Origin: Trueperaceae bacterium
GTDB lineage: Bacteria > Deinococcota > Deinococci > Deinococcales > Trueperaceae
Assembly (NCBI GenBank): GCA_036381035.1
Contig: DASVDQ010000021.1
Location: forward strand, 87,744 to 151,743
Reading direction: 5' to 3'
Length of the DNA stretch: 64,000 nucleotides
Below the pieces are notes generated by a model that saw only the letters and a list, made by a program, of their open reading frames with translations, was not told where the DNA came from and did not search any database. This document shows, in pieces, positions 54,738 to 62,325 of this stretch. The position numbers and the translations under genes were made by a program. How positions within the stretch are numbered: position 1 is the stretch's first letter; each line of letters begins with the position of its first letter.

Positions 54738-55669
54738 GCGACCACGGCTTCCGCACGATCCACGAGCGCCATCACCACTTCGGCTGGGACAACTCGCTCG
54801 AGCCCGTGCTGCGTGTGGAGCCGGGGCAGGTCCTGGAGCTCGAGACCGTGGACTCCTCCGGCGGGCAGCTCAGCGAGCGCTCCACCGCCGCCGACGTGGG
54901 CAAGCTCGACTTCGGCAGGGTGAACCCGGTGACCGGCCCCGTCCACGTGGCGGGGGCGGAGCCGGGCGACGCGCTCGTCGTCGAGGTCCTCGACTTCGCC
55001 GAGTCCGGCTGGGGCTGGACCGGCATCATCCCCGGCTTCGGGCTGCTGGCCGAGGACTTCACCGAGCCGTGGCTCAACGTCTCGCGCTACGACGCCGGGC
55101 AGGTCGAGTTCCTGCCCGGCGTCAGGCTGCCCACGCGGCCGTTCCCCGGCACGATCGGCGTAGCGCTGGCCGAGCCGGGTCTGCACTCGGTGGTGCCGCC
55201 GCGCGCCCAGGGCGGGAACATGGACGTCCGCGACCTCACCAGGGGCGCGAGGCTCTACCTGCCCGTGGCCGTGCCCGGCGCGCTCTTCTCACTCGGCGAC
55301 ACCCACGCCGCCCAGGGCGACGGCGAGGTCTGCGGCACCGCCGTGGAGACGGCCATGAAGGTGCGGGTGCGCCTCGACCTGCTCAAGGGCGCCGGCTTCT
55401 CGGCGCCCCGCTACGAGCTGCCCGCACCGGCCGCGAGCGAGCCGATGCCCCAGGGCTTCTACGCCACGACAGGCGTCGCCCCCGACCTCATGGTCGCGAC
55501 GAAGGACGCCGTGCGGGCGATGATCGACCACCTCGGGCGCGAGTACGGCCTCGACGCGCCCACCGCCTACGCGCTGTGCAGCGTCGCCGTGCACCTCAGG
55601 GTCAGCGAGGTCGTCGACATGCCGAACTGGGTGGTGTCCGCCGTGCTGCCGCGGCACGTGTTCGTCTGA
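54734..55669 (+). CDS. acetamidase/formamidase family protein
   Basis: A 311-residue FmdA/AmdA-type amidase that hydrolyses short amides to acid and ammonia. It has HFGWDNSLEPVLRVEPGQVLELETVDSSGGQ, then VNPVTGPVHVAGAEPGDALVVEVLD, HSVVPPRAQGGNMDVRDL (metal and catalytic region), and LFSLGDTHAAQGDGEVCGTAVE. The C-terminal LCSVAVHLRVSEVVDMPNWVVSA closes the family pattern. ATG 54734 overlaps the stop of the solute-binding gene, so uptake and hydrolysis appear translationally coupled. Formamide and acetamide are typical substrates, but the transporter suggests something larger. Confidence 0.93.
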   Translation: MSDHGFRTIHERHHHFGWDNSLEPVLRVEPGQVLELETVDSSGGQLSERSTAADVGKLDFGRVNPVTGPVHVAGAEPGDALVVEVLDFAESGWGWTGIIPGFGLLAEDFTEPWLNVSRYDAGQVEFLPGVRLPTRPFPGTIGVALAEPGLHSVVPPRAQGGNMDVRDLTRGARLYLPVAVPGALFSLGDTHAAQGDGEVCGTAVETAMKVRVRLDLLKGAGFSAPRYELPAPAASEPMPQGFYATTGVAPDLMVATKDAVRAMIDHLGREYGLDAPTAYALCSVAVHLRVSEVVDMPNWVVSAVLPRHVFV

Positions 55670-56148
55670 AGCCTGCGGCCCTTCGTCCCGTCACCGACTG
55701 TGAATAGTGGGACACAAGCGAGACCTGAGCCAGGTCACAACTGATACTCAGAGCGCTTGTGTCCCGCTTATCTGTCGAGACTGCGACTAGGGCCGTCAGA
55801 CTGTAGTTGGCAGCCTCGTTGGAACTGTCGACTCTCCAGTCCAAGATCGTTTTGCAGCCACCGTGACCGCCTCTGTTGACTGTGAGATGGACCTGACACC
55901 CGGCAAGCCGGAACAAGACAGGATGGAACACGAATAAGACGGAAAAGGACGACATAAGACGAGATGCGTCCTAGACACACAAGATGACAACGGACAACGC
56001 AATGTGTCACGCAATAGGACCAGGCAACACCCATGAGCCCGGTCGAAACCGGAACGGCGATCGAAACGTCGATAGCCAAGTGAAGCCTATAGGCCTCCGG
56101 GCTCTCTGATTAGGAACCACCGTGATCCCCGGCCAAATCCCTCTTGAC
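55670..56148. other. lower-GC intergenic region with a palindrome
   Basis: About 480 bp, near 50-55% GC by eye, against about 70% around it. It starts with the palindrome at 55709-55765. A repeated ATAAGACG occurs near 55934 and 55955, and several overlapping minus-strand frames (55602-55955, 55768-56079) look unlike protein. I see no convincing gene, tRNA or insertion-sequence end. It may be the left flank of a transferred segment. Confidence 0.5.
55709..55765. repeat. long imperfect palindrome
   Basis: GGGACACAAGCG (55709-55720) and CGCTTGTGTCCC (55754-55765) are perfect 12-bp arms. Inside, CTGAG pairs with CTCAG after a short internal loop, and ACCTGAGCCAGGT is a third small inverted repeat in the loop. 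As RNA it would fold strongly; it has no T-run. It lies 40 bp after the amidase stop at the edge of the low-GC island. Confidence 0.8.
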
Positions 56149-56784
56149 CTACAAGGCCGAACGACCGTAGTTCGGCGAGAGCCGTGCGCGTCCGGCGGGC
56201 TTCGAGCTCCTCTCGCGAGCGTCCGTCGACCCTGGGTCCTCAAGTCGGCCCCTGCGCACGGCTTCGCCGATGGTCTTTCGGATCTCATCTCCATCCAGAT
56301 CCGAAGGCTCCCACCCGTCTAGCGGTTGGTTCTCCCACCGAGATGTTCCGTGCATCCGCTCGAGAAGCATCTGTTCTCTCTCGTGGTGTCCCATCTCGAG
56401 GGTGGTGTTGCCGACTCTCTTGTATGCCTTCCCCCTGTACTCATACGGTCGAAGCTGACCGTTGCCTACTGACACCGAGATCACGCTTTTGCCAGACGGC
56501 AAGTCAACACTCTCGATGGATGGCAAGACGGTTGGCTCGATGAAGGACAGCTCGGCTGACAGTTGCTCCAATGTCCTGTCAGACACGTCTTGCCCCGTGA
56601 TGTCGCCGTTCGGTGCGACGCCGAACAGGACGCGTCCGCCGGACCCATTGAGCATTCCAGTCAGCGCTTTGCACGCGTCACTACGTTGGCCGGTCGTCCT
56701 CTTGAACTCGAGCGACGACGACTCGCGCTCAGCAACGATCTTCTCGAGTTCGCGGAGCGTCACCTTGCCTCCAGTTGAACTCAT
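56149..56784 (-). CDS. AlbA_2 (Schlafen-like) domain protein, probably truncated
   Basis: A 211-residue protein. Residues 12-135 match the AlbA_2/Schlafen domain: ESSSLEFKRTTGQRSDACKALTGMLNG, GGRVLFGVAPNGDITGQDVS, and RPYEYRGKAYKRVGNTTLEM. HEREQMLLERMHGTSRWENQPLDGW and DEIRKTIGEAVRRGRLEDPGSTDA follow, as in longer helicase-like regulators that continue with a histidine-kinase-type ATPase domain (usually over 400 residues). Here the frame soon ends with an Arg/Ser-rich tail. A -1 (or +2) shift after residue 187 gives a smoother continuation (EELEARRTRTALAELRSFG), which stops near 56090. It may therefore be a frameshifted or truncated gene. Base composition is lower in GC than its neighbours. 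Confidence 0.72.
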   Translation of the reverse strand: MSSTGGKVTLRELEKIVAERESSSLEFKRTTGQRSDACKALTGMLNGSGGRVLFGVAPNGDITGQDVSDRTLEQLSAELSFIEPTVLPSIESVDLPSGKSVISVSVGNGQLRPYEYRGKAYKRVGNTTLEMGHHEREQMLLERMHGTSRWENQPLDGWEPSDLDGDEIRKTIGEAVRRGRLEDPGSTDARERSSKPAGRARLSPNYGRSAL

Positions 56785-57134
56785 CTTCGCTTGGGTGGTC
56801 GCAAGAGGCTCGTAACATACTAGTCCGGCTACCTAGACAGACTGCAGTTGTCGATGGTCATCTCTTGGACACCCAGGCCATCGAAGCGAAACGCGAAGGG
56901 GCCCCTCGTGGCTGTTCTTTGGAGGCTCACACACTCGATCCGAAATGAACCCGGCAGTCGCTCTGTTCTGGTCTGCGTCTACTGGCTTCAGAAGCGTCGT
57001 GGCGCCTTGAGTTTGCACGTTCAAACTAGCCGTCCTCGTGCTCACTAAGCGCGTCGCCTGCCTGGCATCCGAGAGGTCTTGGTTGTCCGCCGGCAGGTCC
57101 ACCCGGCCTAGCGGGGTGGACGCTTCCTTGTGGG
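56785..57134. other. intergenic region, nothing recognised
   Basis: About 350 bp between the AlbA_2 gene start and the chromate transporter end. GC is lower than the genome until about 57040. The only structure seen is AGTTTG-CACGTT-CAAACT near 57008-57025, a 6-bp hairpin without a T tail. Short frames here show no conserved features. Confidence 0.4.
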
Positions 57135-57686
57135 CTACGGCCGCAGGAAGAAGATGCCCAGCGCGCCGCCCGCGACGATCAGGTAGATGGGGTGGACGTC
57201 GAAGCGCAGCGTCAGCACGAACGCGGCCAGGGCGATCAGCCACAGCGGCCAGTTGTTGAGCCACGTCGCCGGCGCCCCGAAGGCGCTGGGCGCGAACTGC
57301 CAGACGACGATCGCCAGGAGCGCGATGACGACGGGCCTCACCCCGCGGAGGAAGCCGCCGATCGCCGGCACGTCGCGGAACCGCAGGTAGGCGGTGAAGA
57401 GCAGGACGATCGCGACGATCGTCGGCGCGGTCAGGCCGATGAGGCTGACGGCGGCGCCGACCGGCCCGGCGATCTTGTAGCCGACGTAGCCGGCCATCTT
57501 CGTGGCGATGGGCCCGGGCAGCGCGTTGCCGAGGGCGAAGGCGTCGAGGAACTCCTCGGGCGTCAGCCAGCGGTTGATCTCGACGACCTCCTCCTGGATC
57601 AGGGGGATCATCGACGGTCCGCCGCCGAAGCCGAACAGCCCGACCTTCGTGAAGGACCACAGGAGCCTCAGCGTCTCGGCGAGCAA
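57135..57686 (-). CDS. chromate transporter family protein, half-size
   Basis: A 183-residue membrane protein with one CHR domain. It has FTKVGLFGFGGGPSMIPLIQEEVV, then LDAFALGNALPGPIATKMAGYVGYKIAG, followed by about five helices. Half-size CHR proteins usually come as adjacent pairs, with opposite orientation in the membrane (family knowledge), yet no partner lies next to it. Transport of chromate itself is not assured; sulfate or another anion is possible. It lies 49 bp after the small gene that follows proS on the same strand. Confidence 0.87.
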   Translation of the reverse strand: MLAETLRLLWSFTKVGLFGFGGGPSMIPLIQEEVVEINRWLTPEEFLDAFALGNALPGPIATKMAGYVGYKIAGPVGAAVSLIGLTAPTIVAIVLLFTAYLRFRDVPAIGGFLRGVRPVVIALLAIVVWQFAPSAFGAPATWLNNWPLWLIALAAFVLTLRFDVHPIYLIVAGGALGIFFLRP

Positions 57687-57735
57687 GGCTGCGGCTCCTC
57701 CCTCGCGGTGCCGACCGGCCCGGCGTCCGGCACCC

Positions 57736-58139
57736 TCAGTTCAGCCCGTCGCGGTCGAGGAGGGCCTCGGCCTCGGCGTCGCCGGGCAGGGCGTCGAAGC
57801 GGCTGCGCAGCACGGCCCGGCGCTCGGGCCAGCGCACGCTCTGCTGCTCGAGCGGCTCCGTGAGGACGAGGAGCAGCTCGAAGTGGCCGCGCGAGTGCGT
57901 GCTGCGCATGACGTGCATGTCGAGGTCCAGGGCGTCCTCGATGGCCGGGGGCACCGCCAGCACCGCCTCGCGGTCGCCCTTGAGCAGCGCCATGGCGACG
58001 TCCGAGCGCCGCCTGCCCTCGCCGAAGCTCACCCTCACGCCTCGCGGCAGCGCGTGCTTGAGCACGTGCGCCTGCACCTCGAGGGCGCGCCGCTCCGGTC
58101 CCGGTCGTTCTCGTCTGACGTCGTCGCCTGTGGTGTCCA

Positions 58140-58140
<1 letters not shown>
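57736..58140 (-). CDS. conserved-looking hypothetical protein (134 aa)
   Basis: A 134-residue soluble protein with no recognised family. It starts with about 22 polar residues, then LEVQAHVLKHALPRGVRVSFGEGRRRSDVAMALLKGD, and later HVMRSTHSRGHFELLLVLTEPLEQQSVRWPERRAVL. The alternation of short strands and helices suggests a compact alpha/beta fold. ATG 58140 overlaps the proS stop by one base, so it is translated from the same message. Codon use is as in the neighbours. Confidence 0.65.
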
Positions 58141-59594
<1,454 letters not shown>

Positions 59595-59596
59595 TC

Positions 59597-59602
59597 ACGA
59601 TA
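59597..59602 (-). promoter_or_regulatory. possible -10 box of proS
   Basis: TATCGT on the minus strand ends 8 bp before the proS ATG. The spacing repeats the pattern seen at uppS, bioY and the Crp gene. Confidence 0.4.
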
Positions 59603-59716
59603 CCAGCCGGCAGAGCCCTCCCGACGCACAACCGTCGCCCGGCCGGGCGGCGGGGCGCCCCGGGAAGCGAGCGCTGGCGCGACGACGGGCCTCTGCCGAG
59701 CGTGGCGGGCCGGGCG

Positions 59717-61372
59717 TCAGGTGACCAGCACGGGCGCGTCCAGCCGGGCCACGACGCGGTCAGTGACGCCGCCCGTCACCTGCTCGAGCCAGCGGCTGTA
59801 CCTGTAGCTGCCCATGACCACGAGGTCGGCGCCCACGCGCTGCGCGGCGCGGACCAGGCCGGCGTCCACCGGCCCGCGCTCGGCGATCAGGTCGGCCTCC
59901 ACGCCGAGGTCGCGCAGGAAGGCGCCGGCCCGGTTCAGCACCGCGTCGGCGGAGCGTCCGCGCTCGGCGACGTACGCCACGGCCGGCCTGCCGCCGTGCG
60001 CGAGGGCGAGGTACGCGACGGCGAACAGCGCGATGTCGGCGCGCTCCCTGCCGTCGTAGGCGAGCAGGGGCCTCGCGGCGACGACGGCGCCGCCGCGGGC
60101 CAGCAGCAGCGGACGCGGGCAGCGGTGCAGGAGGGTCCGCACCCAGCCGGTCGGACGCCCCCGCGGGCGCGCCGCGACGACGACGTCGGCGTACGCGGCC
60201 CGCGTGAGGATCGCCTGCACGGGCTCGCGCTCCGACATCGCGATCTGCCCCTTCACGCCGGCGGCGGCGCAGCGCCCCTCGAACTCCTCCCTCACCGCGG
60301 CGGCGGCCGCGTCGCGCGGGTCGGCGCCTAGGTAGAGGGCGAGCAGGCGGGCGCCCTCGCGGGCGGCCAGGTCGAGGGCCGGACCCAGGGCCGCGTCGCC
60401 GTCGCCCCGCTCCATGACCACGAGCACGGCCTCGACGAGGTGCGCCAGCTCCCGCTTGACATCGCGCCCCTGGCGCACCGCCGACCGCAGCCTCTCGACC
60501 TCGGCCCGCAGGTCGAAGCCGGTGCGGAACCCCTCGGCGAGCTGCGGTCCCTCGAGGCTCCAGCCGAACTCCCTCTCGAGGCGAGCGCGGTGGTCCGACA
60601 GGAACAGGTAGAGGTCGGTGACCGTGCGTCCCTCGAAGCGGGCCAGGAGGTCGTGCTCGACGATCGCCTCGGCGACGGGCAGGTAGACGGTGTCGTACCA
60701 GTGCGCGACCGCCTCCTCCCACGAGACCGGCCGCTGCTCGTCGATGCCCATGAAGTAGCGGTGCACGCTGATGTGCTCGAGCAGCGACGGGTAGCGCAGC
60801 GGCTCGGTCAGGCGCAGGTCGGCGCCGGGCCTGAGCTGGTCGATGCCCGTCTCCTCGAGGAACGCGGCGTAGCTCCCGGCCAGGGCTATCGCCTCGGCGT
60901 CGGCGTCGGGCCCGAGCGGCACGCGGCTGTAGACCGGGGTGACGTAGGCGTTGATCGTCCTGGCACCCAGTTGACGCGCGACCGAGACGCGGTGGTTGCC
61001 GTCCTTGACGAAGTAGGCGTCGCCGATGCGGTAGAGCTCCACGGGCGGCACGCCCTCCATGCCGGTCATCGCCAGGCGCACGCCCACCCACCGGCCCTTG
61101 TCCTCGTCGACGAGGGGCAGGAACTCGCGCGTGAAGTCCTGGTAGCGCCCGACCGAGCCGACTATGGCGTCGAGCGGCACGTCCTGGAGCGTCGCGCCGG
61201 AGCCCTCGACGGCGTGGAGGCGGCGCCTCACCTCGTCGTAGGGCAGGAGCTGGGCGTCGGACGTGCCGAGGAGCTTGGCCACCACGGACCGCAGAGCCGC
61301 GCGGCGCCTGGCGCGCTGGAAGTCGGATGCCGCGGAGGCGCGCGTCTCGGTACCGTCCGCCATGCCCACCAT
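59717..61372 (-). CDS. ParB-like domain fused to universal stress protein domain(s)
   Basis: A 551-residue protein. Residues 45-135 hold a ParB/sulfiredoxin-like nucleotide fold: VPLDAIVGSVGRYQDFTREFLP and YFVKDGNHRVSVARQLGA, with the GNHR loop typical of the superfamily. Residues 140-290 are helical (VHRYFMGIDEQRPVSWEEAVAHWYD). Residues 305-551 contain two UspA-like halves: ADVVVAARPRGRPTGWVRTLLHRCPRPLLLA and the C-terminal ADLVVMGSYRYSRWLEQVTGGVTDRVV, whose G-2x-G-9x-G-like end may bind ATP. Similar unnamed proteins occur in some Chloroflexota and Deinococcota (family recollection). A second Met at 61363 is an alternative start. Confidence 0.75.
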   Translation of the reverse strand: MVGMADGTETRASAASDFQRARRRAALRSVVAKLLGTSDAQLLPYDEVRRRLHAVEGSGATLQDVPLDAIVGSVGRYQDFTREFLPLVDEDKGRWVGVRLAMTGMEGVPPVELYRIGDAYFVKDGNHRVSVARQLGARTINAYVTPVYSRVPLGPDADAEAIALAGSYAAFLEETGIDQLRPGADLRLTEPLRYPSLLEHISVHRYFMGIDEQRPVSWEEAVAHWYDTVYLPVAEAIVEHDLLARFEGRTVTDLYLFLSDHRARLEREFGWSLEGPQLAEGFRTGFDLRAEVERLRSAVRQGRDVKRELAHLVEAVLVVMERGDGDAALGPALDLAAREGARLLALYLGADPRDAAAAAVREEFEGRCAAAGVKGQIAMSEREPVQAILTRAAYADVVVAARPRGRPTGWVRTLLHRCPRPLLLARGGAVVAARPLLAYDGRERADIALFAVAYLALAHGGRPAVAYVAERGRSADAVLNRAGAFLRDLGVEADLIAERGPVDAGLVRAAQRVGADLVVMGSYRYSRWLEQVTGGVTDRVVARLDAPVLVT

Positions 61373-61448
61373 GGTCTCACGAGGGACGCCGCCCGTGCTC
61401 GCGGGGCGTTAGCTTGCTCCATGGCGCCGCCGCGGCGCCCGGAGGAAC

Positions 61449-62141
61449 ATGCGCGTAGAGGTCTTCTCCGACATCGCCTGCCCCTGGTGCTACATCGGCA
61501 AGACGCGCTTCGAGCGGGCGCTCGAGCGCTACGAGCACGCCGGCGAGGTGGAGGTCGTGTGGCGGTCGTTCCAGCTCACGCCCGACGCCCCCGTCTCCGA
61601 CCCCGGCCTCACGGTCGACCACCTGGCGGAGAAGTACGGCGTCTCGCGCGACGGGGCGCTGGCGATGATGGAGAGGGCGACCAGGGAGGCCGCCTCCGAG
61701 GGCCTGGAGTTCCACCTCGACGTCGCCCTGACCGCGAACACGTTCGACGCCCACCGCGTGACCCACCTCGCCGCCGCGCGGGGCCTGGTCCGCGAGGTCA
61801 TGGAGCGACTCATGCGCGCCTACCAGTCCGAGGGCGCGAACGTCGCCGACCGCGAGACGCTCGTGCGCCTCGCCGCCGAGGCCGGCCTGCCGGCGGACGA
61901 CGTGCGCGACGCGCTCGCGTCGGGCGCCTACGCCGACGCGGTGCTCGCCGACCTCGACCTCGCCCGCCGCTACGGCGTCACCGGCGTGCCGTTCTTCGTC
62001 TTCGACGCCTCCGCCGCCGTCTCCGGCGCCCAGCCCACCGAGCTGTTCCTCGCCGCGCTGCGGCAGCTCGGCCCGCAGCGCCGGCCGCCGCGAGTCGTCG
62101 CGGACGCGGAGGACGCCGCCTGCGGGCCGGAAGGCTGCTGA
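61449..62141 (+). CDS. DsbA-family (FrnE-like) oxidoreductase
   Basis: A 230-residue cytoplasmic thioredoxin-fold protein with the active site DIACPWCYIGK (CPWC) near residue 10 and no signal peptide. SFQLTPDAP, the helical insert with NTFDAHRVTHLAAARG, and the cis-Pro region YGVTGVPFFVFD also fit. FrnE of Deinococcus radiodurans is a disulfide isomerase of this family linked to oxidative-stress tolerance (known). The tail ends with Cys-x4-Cys (residues 225-230), which may be redox-active; FrnE also has a C-terminal Cys motif. GGAGG lies 5 bp before ATG 61449. Confidence 0.9.
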   Translation: MRVEVFSDIACPWCYIGKTRFERALERYEHAGEVEVVWRSFQLTPDAPVSDPGLTVDHLAEKYGVSRDGALAMMERATREAASEGLEFHLDVALTANTFDAHRVTHLAAARGLVREVMERLMRAYQSEGANVADRETLVRLAAEAGLPADDVRDALASGAYADAVLADLDLARRYGVTGVPFFVFDASAAVSGAQPTELFLAALRQLGPQRRPPRVVADAEDAACGPEGC

Positions 62142-62171
62142 ACGCCGCAGCGGCGGCCAGCCGGGGCCCTC

Positions 62172-62180
62172 TGCTATACT
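62172..62180 (+). promoter_or_regulatory. extended -10 promoter of the metG leader
   Basis: TGC followed by TATACT (62175-62180) is an extended -10 element. The leader-peptide ATG begins 9 bp later, so the transcript should start only a few bases before it. Confidence 0.65.
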
Positions 62181-62189
62181 CCGGCCGAC

Positions 62190-62231
62190 ATGGCGCTGCG
62201 GATGATGCACTCCAGCCCCGTGACGGGCTGA
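62190..62231 (+). CDS. metG leader peptide (13 aa, three Met codons)
   Basis: The frame reads MALRMMHSSPVTG and stops with TGA at 62229-62231. Two Met codons are adjacent. It starts almost at the predicted 5' end of the mRNA, as for other leaderless genes here. Its stop codon lies inside the 5' arm of the first leader hairpin, so a ribosome stalled at the Met codons or released at the stop would change folding. This is the layout of ribosome-mediated attenuation (known from amino-acid operons). Confidence 0.62.
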   Translation: MALRMMHSSPVTG

Positions 62232-62288
62232 GCCGACGCTCAGCACCGCGCGGGGCGCCGTGCTCACAGCCGGCGCCCTTCTTCTTGT
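62227..62288 (+). promoter_or_regulatory. attenuator upstream of metG
   Basis: Three overlapping hairpins can form. Hairpin 1:2 is GCTGAG (62227-62232) with CTCAGC (62239-62244). Hairpin 2:3 is AGCAC-c-GCGC (62242-62251) with GCGC-c-GTGCT (62255-62264). Hairpin 3:4 is GGGCGCCG (62253-62260) with CGGCGCCC (62271-62278), followed by TTCTTCTTGT, an intrinsic terminator. Hairpin 2:3 excludes both of the others. The arrangement fits a terminator/antiterminator switch controlled by translation of the Met-containing leader peptide. Confidence 0.65.
62253..62288 (+). terminator. intrinsic terminator in the metG leader
   Basis: An 8-bp all-G/C stem with a 10-nt loop, followed by TTCTTCTTGT, lies 37 bp before the metG ATG. 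Premature termination here would leave only the leader RNA. Confidence 0.75.
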
Positions 62289-62325
62289 CGCGAGGAGGGC
62301 GCGGCCCGCTCAGCTAAGGAGCCGC

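Noticed and set aside
55602..56079. Overlapping minus-strand frames in the low-GC region
   Set aside because: They overlap each other, lack ribosome sites and encode Ser/Arg/Cys-rich sequence without domain features.
62190..62288. T-box or SAM riboswitch before metG
   Set aside because: No T-box sequence and no SAM-type multi-stem core are visible; the translated Met-containing ORF and overlapping hairpins fit attenuation better.
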